This document shows, piece by piece, positions 19,176 through 27,683 of a DNA stretch of 53,646 nucleotides (the first letter of the stretch is position 1; each line of letters starts with the position of its first letter). The translations under genes were made by a program, and so were the position numbers. Location of the stretch: assembly GCA_003170825.1 (NCBI GenBank), contig PMYL01000005.1:1-53646 (forward strand). The letters are read 5' to 3'. Source of the DNA: Acidobacteriaceae bacterium (lineage in GTDB: Bacteria; Acidobacteriota; Terriglobia; Terriglobales; Acidobacteriaceae). The notes beneath the pieces were generated by a model. The model was not told the DNA's origin. It did not search any database and saw only the letters and a list, made by a program, of their open reading frames with translations.

Positions 19176-20524
19176 TCGGAGGTCTCCATGATGATGGTGA
19201 GGTCGAAGGTTGCGTCACCCAGGTCGCCGGGCAGATAGACTCCCACCTGTTTGGTCTGGAGAATATGCTGCCAGCAGGCGCCGCTGAGGGAGATGGAGAA
19301 GTAGTGCATGTCCGCCTGGGCGTGGAGCGCGGCGGGCGGGACCGGAAGGTGCATGAGCTCCAGGCCGGGAAGGGCGCGCTGGACAAGCTTGGCAACCCCC
19401 TCGGCGGAGCAGACTTTGACCAGCGCCGGCGTCTGGCGCAGGAGGACCGAATCGGTGAGCGAGGAGCGGATGCCCAGGACCCATCGCGAACGCCGCAGGC
19501 AGCGCTCGTCCTTTACCTCAGCCGCATAGATGTAACTGTCCGCCTTGCGGAACTGGAGAGTGATGCTGTTGGATGGGGCCACAATCTCGAGGTAATGCCG
19601 GATCAGAACATCCAACTCCCTGAAAGTGGATGTCAGGTCCAGGTGCCGGTACGGCGGAATCTCATCCTGGGTGGATTCGAGTGAAAAAGTGCTGAGGGCG
19701 CCGGCCAGGCGGGCGAGATCCCGGTAGACCTCTTCCGGGTGGCTGCGGCGGTCCTGGAGATGATGGCGCAATGCGGGAAGGGTCGAGCAGAGCGCGTGGA
19801 GGAACCAGTAGTTGGCGACGTCGAGAGCAGATGTGCCGAGCTCGAAGCGGCCGGAACCGAGCCTCATATTTCGGGTGGAAGCGATTTTTTCGTCGATGGC
19901 CTGCGCCAGGCGGTGGAGGAGCAGGACCAGGCTTTCGCACGCGCTGATGCGCAGGCAGGGCGGAATAAAGTCGGGGTCGCAGGCAAATCCCCCCTTGCCG
20001 TCGCGGAAAATGCGGGCTATGGGAAAGGAGACGGTGTCGCTGGAGAGCTGAGCCTGGCTCAGGAGGACGAGATTCTTGCGGGCAAAGGAGACGCTGTTCT
20101 CTCCCTGGCCAACAGAATCGTCCCGGAGCGTGCGTTGAACGGCGCCGTACCGGGCGCTGGCGCCTCCTGCCAGGTCGCAGTCGAGGCCCTGATCCAAACG
20201 GGGCGGGATGGCCAGGTGGAGGATGATTTCACTGTCGGTGGATGCGAAGAGACTGCTCAGTTGCGCGGGCTCGGGAACCGAGTCGCAGTCGGGCAGATCG
20301 AAGATGAGACCGTCGGGCAGGATGCCGGATGCGAAGCTGAGGATGGCGAGGCCGTTCCGGAGGGCCTCTGTATCGAGGGAAAAATGGAGGAATCCCCATG
20401 GCTCCTGGCGCAGATTGGAACAGAGGAACCAGAGCGTGTCTTCGAAATACCGGCTCTGCGTCTGGAAGTGGTGCGGACCGAGATGCATTCCTTCAGACCA
20501 GACGACTCGCGACAGGAACTTCAT
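19172..20524 (-). CDS. tssK: TssK baseplate adaptor, copy 1
   Basis: A 450-residue protein with the N-terminal signature VVWSEGMHLGPHHFQTQ (7-23), FASGILPDGLIFDLPD, SALDVANYWFLHALCSTLPALRH (helical middle), and a C-terminal domain LPGLELMHLPVPP...MHYFSIS. TssK trimers join the TssEFG wedges to the TssL/TssM anchor. It is the first gene of the minus-strand tssK-tssL-tssM-PP2C operon. No strong ribosome site is visible before 20524. A second, diverged copy lies at 22675-24030. Confidence 0.95.
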   Translation of the reverse strand: MKFLSRVVWSEGMHLGPHHFQTQSRYFEDTLWFLCSNLRQEPWGFLHFSLDTEALRNGLAILSFASGILPDGLIFDLPDCDSVPEPAQLSSLFASTDSEIILHLAIPPRLDQGLDCDLAGGASARYGAVQRTLRDDSVGQGENSVSFARKNLVLLSQAQLSSDTVSFPIARIFRDGKGGFACDPDFIPPCLRISACESLVLLLHRLAQAIDEKIASTRNMRLGSGRFELGTSALDVANYWFLHALCSTLPALRHHLQDRRSHPEEVYRDLARLAGALSTFSLESTQDEIPPYRHLDLTSTFRELDVLIRHYLEIVAPSNSITLQFRKADSYIYAAEVKDERCLRRSRWVLGIRSSLTDSVLLRQTPALVKVCSAEGVAKLVQRALPGLELMHLPVPPAALHAQADMHYFSISLSGACWQHILQTKQVGVYLPGDLGDATFDLTIIMETSE

Positions 20525-20560
20525 AGCAGGGAGACCACCATGGGAGAAGGTTAGGTATCA

Positions 20561-20591
20561 GATTCGCTTCCGGATCGATGCAAAGCGAATC
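20561..20591. promoter_or_regulatory. Perfect inverted repeat in the divergent tssK/FT-protein intergenic region
   Basis: GATTCGCTT (20561-20569) and AAGCGAATC (20583-20591) form a 9-bp perfect dyad with a 13-base centre, 37 bases upstream of the tssK ATG. The whole 20525-20790 stretch carries the outward promoters for tssK and the FT-motif gene. No clear -35/-10 pair is visible. The dyad could be an operator controlling both directions or an mRNA leader hairpin of tssK. Confidence 0.45.
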
Positions 20592-20790
20592 TCCAGTGAT
20601 TGCGGCTTGAGCTTCATCGAAGGACCATGCCGCCTGTCCAGACGATACGCTAAAAAAGCTTCGAGGCGTCTATTCGTCCGGTGTGCCAGGGTGCAAGCGC
20701 ATTATACGCAAAATCATTTTTGAGTGGACAGATAAATCGGGAGCAAGCAATGATTTATGCTACCCGCATCGCCCCGGAGGCCTGACAAGT

Positions 20791-22638
20791 ATGGACAAAC
20801 CGACAACACCTGCTGGACCAAACGCTCCATGGCCGGAGGATTCCGGTTCTGGACAGGATTTCGGGGCAACGGGCGTATTTGGGGCGGTGAAGGCGCCCGA
20901 ACCGGTGGAGGGGCTGGCGGCGGGCTCGGGAGCGGAGCCTGACGCCCAGGGCAATTGGGCGCCAGAGGCCGCAAAACCACAGCCAGTGCCCCAGCCAGTG
21001 CCGGCGCCGAATGCCCTTGCGCAGCCGGTGGTACACAGGGTGGTGTTCGGTGGCGGCGCCGCGGAGAGCTCGCCGGAGCTGCTCGACCGGATGCGGATGG
21101 CGTCCGCGGAAAGAGCGCCCATTGCGGAGAAACCGCCTGCCCCTGAGCCAGGCGGCAAGGGCAGCGCAGGATTCACCGAGCTGTTGCGTACCCTGGGAAG
21201 CGATGCGCCCGCACCGGCTGCCGCGCCCGCGCCGGAAGCGCCGCGCCCCGCACAGGATTCGGGGTTCACGTCTTTGCTGCGAACGTTGAGCGCGCCGGAG
21301 GCGGGAGCGGCTCCGGCTGAAAATCCCATGAATCCAGTGCAGCCTGCTTTCCGATCCATTCCAGAAGAGCCGAGGAGAGCTCCCGCGGCTCCGGCGCCAG
21401 GTGGATTTACAGAGTTGTTGCGAGCAACGCCAGCGGAAGGCCCCGAGTTTGGCGGCCCTCGGGCGCAGGCTCCGGGCCCAGGTGAAGCGCCAGTTGCCGG
21501 CGGAGCGGCCGGAGCGATTCCGGGGCCAATTGAGAACAAGCCGGGCGAATTCACGAAATTGTTCAGGACATTGGGCGGTGCAGGGGCGACGCCGCCGGCT
21601 CCGGCGCCGGTCGACCGGGGAACAGGGGATTCCTCTGGGGGGAGCGCGGGTTCCTTCACGCGGATGCTTTCGCTTGAACAGCAATCTGCTCCCGCTGAGC
21701 CAGCCTATCGCGAAGAGCGCAAGCCTTCAGCGGGAAGCCTCGATTATGGACTTGCTCCGCAAACGGCGGGGCAGGCGGAGGCGAGCCGCGATCCATTTTC
21801 TCCCTCGCCGCTGCCGGAGGCGCAGCCGATCCAAAGCACGCCTCCAGGGGGCGGATCTGGTATTACGCGCCTGATTCAAATGCTGGATGAGCCTTCCAGG
21901 GCGCCGGCTCCGCGCATGGAAGCTGCGCCCGTGAGCCCGCCAGGGGGGGCAGAACCAGGAGTCTGGACGCAGACCTTCGCTTCCCTGGCCACGCCCAATG
22001 AGCCTCCCGCGCCGGCGGCAAAGGCGCCGGATTGGGCTCCGCAGCAGGCGCCGCCGGGTGCAACAGGGTACCCAGCCTCGCGCGAAGCCAGTTTCCCAGC
22101 CGGCTTGAACGAGCCCGCGGTGCGTACTCCGCCGGCAGCTCCCGGGGCGTCCGGGCCAAGTGAGTTTACCCGGATTCTCGATGCCTCAAGGCTGCGGGAG
22201 CAGGCAATGCGGGGCGGCCCAGGCGCGGAGAACCTCAGCCCGCCGCCGCCCCAGCCCCAGTACGTTGCGCCCGCTCCCCCGCCTGTCCAGATCCCGAACT
22301 ATCCGGTTCCAGTTCCCCAACCCGCGGTAGGGATGCAAGGGATGGGAGGAATGTCTCATCCGGGCGTATACCCTCCCTCGCAGCCTCAGTTGCACGGTTA
22401 TCCGATGAACTATGGGCCACATGCCGGAGGGATGCCTGTACCGGGTGGGGCCATGCCGCAGCCGCCTGGAATGTATGTTCCGGCGCCACCGATGCCCACT
22501 GCTCCACAAGCCCCGCCGATGAAGCCGGCTGAACCGGGGATGGGGAAAACGCAGCAGTATCTGCTTGTGATGGGTGTTGTGATTATCGTTTTGCTGGTGG
22601 CGGTGCTGGTGACGGTGATTTTCCTGATGAAGCACTAG
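20791..22638 (+). CDS. Disordered, tail-anchored T6SS-associated protein with repeated FTxLLR motifs
   Basis: No known family is recognised. The start at 20791 has GGAGG 10 bases upstream; the frame further upstream lacks such support. The 615-residue protein is mostly Pro/Ala/Gly/Glu and predicted disordered, with one C-terminal helix (about 590-612, VVIIVLLVAVLVTVIF) ending in MKH, so its body faces the cytoplasm. Through the linker a short motif recurs: FTELLRT (128), FTSLLRT (159), FTELLRA (206), FTKLFRT (254), FTRMLSL (289), ITRLIQM (358), a degenerate VWTQTFASL (391) and FTRILDA (459). Each is preceded by Gly, Ser or Glu. Such spacing suggests a multivalent docking scaffold at the membrane. 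It lies between the two tssK genes, so the likely partners are T6SS cytoplasmic parts; this is inference. Confidence 0.8.
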   Translation: MDKPTTPAGPNAPWPEDSGSGQDFGATGVFGAVKAPEPVEGLAAGSGAEPDAQGNWAPEAAKPQPVPQPVPAPNALAQPVVHRVVFGGGAAESSPELLDRMRMASAERAPIAEKPPAPEPGGKGSAGFTELLRTLGSDAPAPAAAPAPEAPRPAQDSGFTSLLRTLSAPEAGAAPAENPMNPVQPAFRSIPEEPRRAPAAPAPGGFTELLRATPAEGPEFGGPRAQAPGPGEAPVAGGAAGAIPGPIENKPGEFTKLFRTLGGAGATPPAPAPVDRGTGDSSGGSAGSFTRMLSLEQQSAPAEPAYREERKPSAGSLDYGLAPQTAGQAEASRDPFSPSPLPEAQPIQSTPPGGGSGITRLIQMLDEPSRAPAPRMEAAPVSPPGGAEPGVWTQTFASLATPNEPPAPAAKAPDWAPQQAPPGATGYPASREASFPAGLNEPAVRTPPAAPGASGPSEFTRILDASRLREQAMRGGPGAENLSPPPPQPQYVAPAPPPVQIPNYPVPVPQPAVGMQGMGGMSHPGVYPPSQPQLHGYPMNYGPHAGGMPVPGGAMPQPPGMYVPAPPMPTAPQAPPMKPAEPGMGKTQQYLLVMGVVIIVLLVAVLVTVIFLMKH

Positions 22639-22674
22639 AACGCCATCCAGTTCACACTGTAGGTCGTTGTCGCC

Positions 22675-24030
22675 TCACACCGGTTGCGCGAGCAGGATAA
22701 TCAGCTCCATCTGCGGGTTGAGGAGTTCAGCCGGCGCGTAGACGGCGAAGTTGCGCGCACGCTGGACCGACTCCCAGACCGGCCCGCCCGCTTCGATGGC
22801 GAAGTACTGGTGGCGCAGTTTGACCGGGATGGAGCGGGGCGGCGTGGGAACGTGCTGCAGGCGCAATCCGGGCAGGGCGTTGCGAATGAGAGTTTCGAGC
22901 TGGGTTGCGGAGCAGGCCTTCAAGAGTTTCGGCGTGCGGTCGATCAGCTCCGCGTCGCGGATATCGGCCGAAATCGCGAGGTAGAAGCGGGAACCCTCAA
23001 AGTAAGCATCCTTGTCGATCGAGGTTGCGTAGATGGTATCCCGGACCATTTTGAGCGGGAGCGCGACGAAGTTGCTGGGGATCACAGTCTCCAGCATGAC
23101 GCGGATCAGCCGGTCGAGGTCTCCGAAGCAGGAGCCAAGCTGCTCGTGATTGTAGGAGGGCAGGTCCTTGGGGGCGATCTTGCTGGAGAAAGCGGTCAAA
23201 GCTCCGGCAAGATCGGAGAATTCATTGAAGAGCAGTTCGGGCTGGATATTGGTCGATTCGAGGAAGTGGCGGAGCACGGGGAGATGGCTGTTGATGGTGT
23301 AGAGAAGCCAGAAATTGGCGACGTCGGAGGCCGTAAAGTCGGCCAAAGACTGATTCTTCTGGCGGCGGCTGCCGGAAAGCTGACTGCTGCGCGCAACCAG
23401 CAACTCGACCATATTGCCGAGGATGCGCTTCAGGGTGGGGTGCGCGTGTATATCGATGAGGGGTGGAATGTAGGCAGGGTCGGCCTGGTAGATGCCGGTC
23501 TCGGACCGGAGAATGCGCATGAAACCAAGAATGACCGATCCCTCGCGGTTTTCGCCTTCTGCAAGAATCTGAAGGTTCTTGCGCGCCACCTGGACGGGCT
23601 TTTCACCGCTCCCGGTATTTTCGTCCCGGACCATCAGCAGTTGAGCCAAAAAGCGCGTGCTCACTCGCCCGCGATCCACTGAGACGTTCATGCCCCCATG
23701 CAGGTACTCCGGCACGGCGAGGTAGAAGGTGCAGCTTTGGCGTCCATCCTGGAAACATTCGTCCAGAATCCGGGCTGGGGGTGGGTATTCCGAGGCCGGG
23801 ATGTCAAGGGGAAGCGCATCGGGAAAGATGCCGGAAGCGAGGGTGATGGCCAGCCTGCCCTCGGACAAGGCTTTGGTATCGATCTGAATCTCACGAAAGC
23901 CCCAGGAGCGGGCATTCAGGGAGTCCAGGTAGAATCGCGCGCTGTCTTCAACGAAGCGCTCCTGCGCCTGCAAGTGCTGGGGCGAGAGAAACGTGCCTTT
24001 GGACCAGATAACGGGTTGAAGCTGTCGCAT
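22675..24030 (-). CDS. tssK: TssK-family protein, copy 2
   Basis: A 451-residue protein with a diverged TssK signature VIWSKGTFLSPQHLQAQERF (7-26), LASGIFPDALPLDIP, TASDVANFWLLYTINSHLPVLRHFL and LPGLRLQHVPTPP...RHQYFAIE, aligning along its length with the copy at 19172. The EGMhLxPHHF element of copy 1 is replaced by KGTFLSPQHL. It is transcribed alone, convergent with the FT-motif gene (36 bases between stops) and divergent from tssB. It could be a second baseplate adaptor, a heteromeric partner of copy 1, or a specialised connector to the FT-motif protein. Confidence 0.92.
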   Translation of the reverse strand: MRQLQPVIWSKGTFLSPQHLQAQERFVEDSARFYLDSLNARSWGFREIQIDTKALSEGRLAITLASGIFPDALPLDIPASEYPPPARILDECFQDGRQSCTFYLAVPEYLHGGMNVSVDRGRVSTRFLAQLLMVRDENTGSGEKPVQVARKNLQILAEGENREGSVILGFMRILRSETGIYQADPAYIPPLIDIHAHPTLKRILGNMVELLVARSSQLSGSRRQKNQSLADFTASDVANFWLLYTINSHLPVLRHFLESTNIQPELLFNEFSDLAGALTAFSSKIAPKDLPSYNHEQLGSCFGDLDRLIRVMLETVIPSNFVALPLKMVRDTIYATSIDKDAYFEGSRFYLAISADIRDAELIDRTPKLLKACSATQLETLIRNALPGLRLQHVPTPPRSIPVKLRHQYFAIEAGGPVWESVQRARNFAVYAPAELLNPQMELIILLAQPV

Positions 24031-24380
24031 TTTCTTCAGCCACCTCGGCTGAGTATGTCATATTACCGGTTGAGTCGAAACGGTGTCGAAGAAAAAGGAG
24101 AACGCGGACGGTTCCCGATAATTAAGGATGTTGGACAAAGTAAGCGCGGTTCCGGGTTTGCGGGCCAGGAAACGGCGAATAAAAGGGAAAACGCCAATTT
24201 GACAACATCATCCTCGCACAAGTTCGTTATGTCTTGGAAAATTATTTTTCGGGATGCCTTGGCCGGGCCTGAGTTGCGGTACGATTGGCCTGTCAAAGAT
24301 TCCTATGGACAGCATGCCCTGTCTTGTGGTTTCTTTGGGACTATCGGTTTTCCCGCATTTCCCCGCATTTCAGGAGCGTT
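24031..24380. promoter_or_regulatory. Divergent intergenic region between tssK2 and tssB
   Basis: This 350-base AT-richer stretch must hold the promoter of the tssB-tssH operon and that of tssK2. A TTGACA occurs at 24199-24204, but no good -10 lies 16-18 bases downstream. A sigma-54 site was looked for around 24260 and the spacing does not fit. No gene is supported. Confidence 0.4.
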
Positions 24381-24905
24381 ATGGCCAGAGAAAGTACACA
24401 GCAGAAGCTCAGTCGCGTCCGGGCTCCCCGGGTGCAAATCACTTACGACGTAGAAGTTGGAAACGCCATCGAGTTGAAGGAATTGCCCTTCGTGATGGGG
24501 GTATTGGGCGATCTTACCGGACAGCCCGAGAAGCCGCTTGCGGCATTGAAGGATCGCAAGTTCGTTGAGATCAACCCGGACAATTTCGACAACGTGCTCA
24601 AGGGGATGGCGCCCCATTTGAAGTTCTCGGTGGAGAACAAGCTGAGTTCCGATCCCAGGGCAGGGCAGGTCGGCGTCGATCTGCACTTTGAAAGTTTCGA
24701 AGACTTTTCGCCCGCCAAAGTGGCCGAGCAGGTGGGTCCGATCAAGGAATTGCTGGATCTGCGGACCCGGCTCTCCAACCTGCGGGGCAGCCTGCAGGGC
24801 AACGATCAGCTCGATCAGGCGCTCTTCGACGCGGTTTCAAAGACCGAAGAGTTGAACAAGCTGCGCACCGAACTTGGCGGCAAGCCAGAGGGGGATAAAC
24901 AATGA
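24381..24905 (+). CDS. tssB: TssB (VipA) small sheath subunit
   Basis: Start ATG at 24381 with AGGAG 4 bases upstream of the spacer. A frame extending to 24285 has no family support. The 174-residue protein has the typical start (QQKLSRVRAPRVQITYDVE), then GNAIELKELPFVMGVLGDLTG, the conserved DRKFVEINPDNFDNVLKGMAP, and LHFESFEDFSPAKVAEQVGPIKELLDLR. TssB pairs with TssC to build the contractile sheath. It heads the plus-strand operon and overlaps tssC by ATGA. Confidence 0.96.
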   Translation: MARESTQQKLSRVRAPRVQITYDVEVGNAIELKELPFVMGVLGDLTGQPEKPLAALKDRKFVEINPDNFDNVLKGMAPHLKFSVENKLSSDPRAGQVGVDLHFESFEDFSPAKVAEQVGPIKELLDLRTRLSNLRGSLQGNDQLDQALFDAVSKTEELNKLRTELGGKPEGDKQ

Positions 24906-26392
24906 GCAGCAAGGCGAATCCGTTGGCGGCAAAAGCCGCCGAAACACAGACGACTGAGGTATCGCTGCTGGATCAGATTGTCTCCCAGGGGCGGTTTGGC
25001 AAGGACACCATTGCCCAGGAGCGCGGCAAGGACATGGTGAAGGAGTTCATCAACCAGGTTCTTGAAGGGAAGATGACCCTTAGCCGCGATGCGGAAGCGA
25101 CAATCGGAGCGCGCGTTGCCGAGATTGACCGCTTGGTCTCGCTGCAACTGAACGAGGTTCTGCACAATCCCGCCTTCCAGAAGCTGGAAGCCACCTGGCG
25201 CGGAATCTGGCACCTGGTCACGCAGAGCGAAACCAGCGAGATGCTGAAGATCAAGCTGCTGAACGTCCCGAAGAGGGACCTTCTCAGGGATTTGCAGCGC
25301 GCGCTGGACTTCGATCAGAGCGCCTTCTTCAAGAAGGTCTATGAAGAGGAATTTGGCGTCTTCGGTGGCGCTCCCTTCGGGGCGCTGGTGGGCGACTATG
25401 AGTTCGGCCGCAGCGGAGAAGACATCGAATTGTTGGAGAAGGTCTCGCAGGTAGCCTCCGCGGCGCACGCGCCCTTCCTCTCAGCGGCCTCGCCAGAGAT
25501 GATTAACCTGACTGAATACTCCCAGTTAACTGGAATTCGGGATGTTGGAAAGGTTTTTGACAGCACCGAGTATGCGCGCTGGAAGGGATTCCGGGCTACG
25601 GACGACTCCCGTTACGTGGCACTTACCCTGCCTCATGTCCTGATGCGCGAGCCGTACGGCAAGGATACGAAGCAGATCGACGAGTTCGCCTTCGAGGAGG
25701 GAGTCGACGGCCGGGATCACTCGAAGTATCTGTGGGGCAATGCCGCCTATTCTCTGGCTGCGCGGCTGACCAATTCCTTTGCCAGGTACGGCTGGTGCGC
25801 TGCCATTCGCGGCGTGGAGGGCGGCGGCCTTGTGGAAGCGCTGGCCACGCACAACTTCCGCACCGATGAAGGCGATGTGGCGCTGAAATGCCCGACGGAA
25901 GTCAGCATTACCGACCGCCGCGAGAAGGAGCTTGCCGACCAGGGCTTTGTGCCGCTGGTGCATTGCAAGGGGACGGACTATGCCGCCTTCTTCAGCGTGC
26001 AAACGGCCAACAAGCCCAAGGTCTACGACAAGCCGGAGGCTAATGCCAACGCGCGGCTATCGGCCCAGTTGCCGTATATGCTGGCCATGTCGCGCTTCGC
26101 GCATTACCTGAAGGCCATGATGCGGGACAAGCTGGGCAGCACTATGAGCCGCTCCCAGGCCGAGCTTTTCCTGAATCAGTGGATCGCGAATTATGTGATC
26201 GCGGACGATAATGCGTCCTCCTCCGCCAAGGCTGAAAGGCCATTGCGCGAGGCTCGCATCGAGGTCATGGAAGTGCCGGGGAAGCCTGGGGCGCTGCGCG
26301 CCGTCTGCTTCCTGCGTCCCCACTTCCAACTGGATGAACTCACAGTGTCTCTGAGGCTGGTAGCGGATCTGCCCCAACCCGCGGGTAAGTAG
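24902..26392 (+). CDS. tssC: TssC (VipB) large sheath subunit
   Basis: A 496-residue protein of normal length. It contains NPAFQKLEATWRGIWHLV (about 88-105), LVGDYEFGRSGEDIELL, FRATDDSRYVALTLPHVLMREPYG, YLWGNAAYSLAARLTNSFARYGWCAAIRG and the C-terminal LNQWIANYV. It forms the outer sheath with TssB and is disassembled by TssH. Its start is coupled to tssB through an ATGA overlap. A 75-base gap then leads to hcp. Confidence 0.97.
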   Translation: MSSKANPLAAKAAETQTTEVSLLDQIVSQGRFGKDTIAQERGKDMVKEFINQVLEGKMTLSRDAEATIGARVAEIDRLVSLQLNEVLHNPAFQKLEATWRGIWHLVTQSETSEMLKIKLLNVPKRDLLRDLQRALDFDQSAFFKKVYEEEFGVFGGAPFGALVGDYEFGRSGEDIELLEKVSQVASAAHAPFLSAASPEMINLTEYSQLTGIRDVGKVFDSTEYARWKGFRATDDSRYVALTLPHVLMREPYGKDTKQIDEFAFEEGVDGRDHSKYLWGNAAYSLAARLTNSFARYGWCAAIRGVEGGGLVEALATHNFRTDEGDVALKCPTEVSITDRREKELADQGFVPLVHCKGTDYAAFFSVQTANKPKVYDKPEANANARLSAQLPYMLAMSRFAHYLKAMMRDKLGSTMSRSQAELFLNQWIANYVIADDNASSSAKAERPLREARIEVMEVPGKPGALRAVCFLRPHFQLDELTVSLRLVADLPQPAGK

Positions 26393-26467
26393 ATCCACTG
26401 CTCACTCTCTTGAACCGGAAATCCCCAACCGGCCTTCGAGCAAGGTCAAACACGAAAGGATTGCGAC

Positions 26468-26947
26468 ATGGCAGTTGATTACTATCTGAAAATCGATGGC
26501 GTTCAAGGTGAAGCGACGGACCAGGACTTCAAGGATCAGATCAACATTCTTTCCTTCTCCTGGGGTGGGAGCCAGGTCAGTTCCGCAGGGACGCGATCGG
26601 CCGGCTCCGGAGCGGGAAAGGTCGAGCTCGCGGACTTCAGCGTCACCAAGCACTATGACAAGTCAAGCCCGCAGTTGTTTAAATCGCTGGTCGCTGGAAC
26701 ACACAGCGCGACCGCTACCTTGAGCGCGGTGAAGGCGGGCTCGGGCGGCAAGCCGTTTCTCAAGATCAGTTTCGAGGAACTGTTTGTGACCTCGCAACAT
26801 GTTTCCGCGACGGACGAGCTTCCCACAGAGAGCGTCTCCTTCAGTTACAAACAGATCAAGGTCGAGTACAGCACTCAGAACGAGAAGGGCACACTGACTG
26901 CAGTGGGTTCGGTGACCTACAACAACGGAACCAATAAACTCTCCTGA
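26468..26947 (+). CDS. hcp: Hcp (TssD) tube protein
   Basis: A 159-residue protein beginning MAVDYYLKIDGVQGEATDQDF. The Hcp features follow: INILSFSWGG, VELADFSVTKHYDKSSPQLFKSL, LKISFEELFVTS and SVSFSYKQIKVEY. Hexamers stack to make the inner tube and can carry effectors in the lumen. An AAAGGA ribosome site lies about 10 bases before the ATG. This is the intact Hcp in the window; the one at 13516-13980 is broken and of a different subfamily. Confidence 0.96.
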   Translation: MAVDYYLKIDGVQGEATDQDFKDQINILSFSWGGSQVSSAGTRSAGSGAGKVELADFSVTKHYDKSSPQLFKSLVAGTHSATATLSAVKAGSGGKPFLKISFEELFVTSQHVSATDELPTESVSFSYKQIKVEYSTQNEKGTLTAVGSVTYNNGTNKLS

Positions 26948-26954
26948 GGAACCT

Positions 26955-27683
26955 GTGACACCACTTGCGCTTTACCGCGAAGGAAAACTGCGGGAGGCCA
27001 TCAAGGCGCTTGGCGACGAGTTGAGATCCAATCCTCTCGACGCCAGGCGCCGCACGTTCCTGTTCGAGCTTCTGGTGTTTGCCGGCGAGTATGACCGGGC
27101 AGAGAAGCAGCTGGATCTTCTGGCGGGAGCGAATGCCGAGGCTGCCGCGGGGACTCTGCTTTATCGAAGTGCGCTGCACGCCGAGCGCACCAGGCAGAGC
27201 ATGTTCGCCAACCGCGAGACGCCTCCTTCAAAGCAGGAGGCCGTTTACTCCGGAGTTTGGAACGGAACGGCGTTCAGCGAGTTCAGCGATTCAGATCCGC
27301 GCATCGGCGCAAATCTAGAGGTGTTCCTGGCCGGCAGTTACACCTGGATTCCCATCCATTATCTCCGCAGACTCGAGATTGAGCCTCCCGCCAATCTGCG
27401 CGACCTGATGTGGGCGCGCGCGCGCGTTGAGACGAGTTCCGACTTTCGCCTGCAGGAACTTGGCGAAGTGCTCCTTCCCGTTCTTTGTCCCCTCTCCTCT
27501 CGTCATGCGGATGAAACCGTTCAACTGGGCCGCGAATCGGCCTGGGAGCCGGACGAGACCTATGGCGAAATCCCCTGCGGCGCAAAGATGATGGTCGTCG
27601 ACGGGGTCGAGGTTCCGCTGCTGGAGATTCGAAGCGTGGCGTGGTCTGCCCCCGAGAAGGAGTCTCAAGATGCCTCTGCGTGA
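26955..27683 (+). CDS. tagJ: TagJ (ImpE/SciE) T6SS accessory protein
   Basis: The GTG start at 26955 has a TGAGGA ribosome site that overlaps the hcp stop. The 242-residue protein begins MTPLALYREGKLREAIKAL and has the tandem helical (TPR-like) N-terminal half with NPLDARRRTFLFELLVFAGEYDRAEKQLDLLA, then the ImpE C-terminal domain (GTYTWIPIHYLRRLEIEPP-type, here GSYTWIPIHY). TagJ binds the TssB N-terminus and modulates sheath recycling in some systems. The last 14 bases overlap tssA. Confidence 0.9.
   Translation: MTPLALYREGKLREAIKALGDELRSNPLDARRRTFLFELLVFAGEYDRAEKQLDLLAGANAEAAAGTLLYRSALHAERTRQSMFANRETPPSKQEAVYSGVWNGTAFSEFSDSDPRIGANLEVFLAGSYTWIPIHYLRRLEIEPPANLRDLMWARARVETSSDFRLQELGEVLLPVLCPLSSRHADETVQLGRESAWEPDETYGEIPCGAKMMVVDGVEVPLLEIRSVAWSAPEKESQDASA

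Noticed and set aside
24255..24285. Sigma-54 promoter (TGGCCGG...TTGC) upstream of tssB
   Set aside because: The distance between the GG and GC elements is three bases too long for a -24/-12 site.
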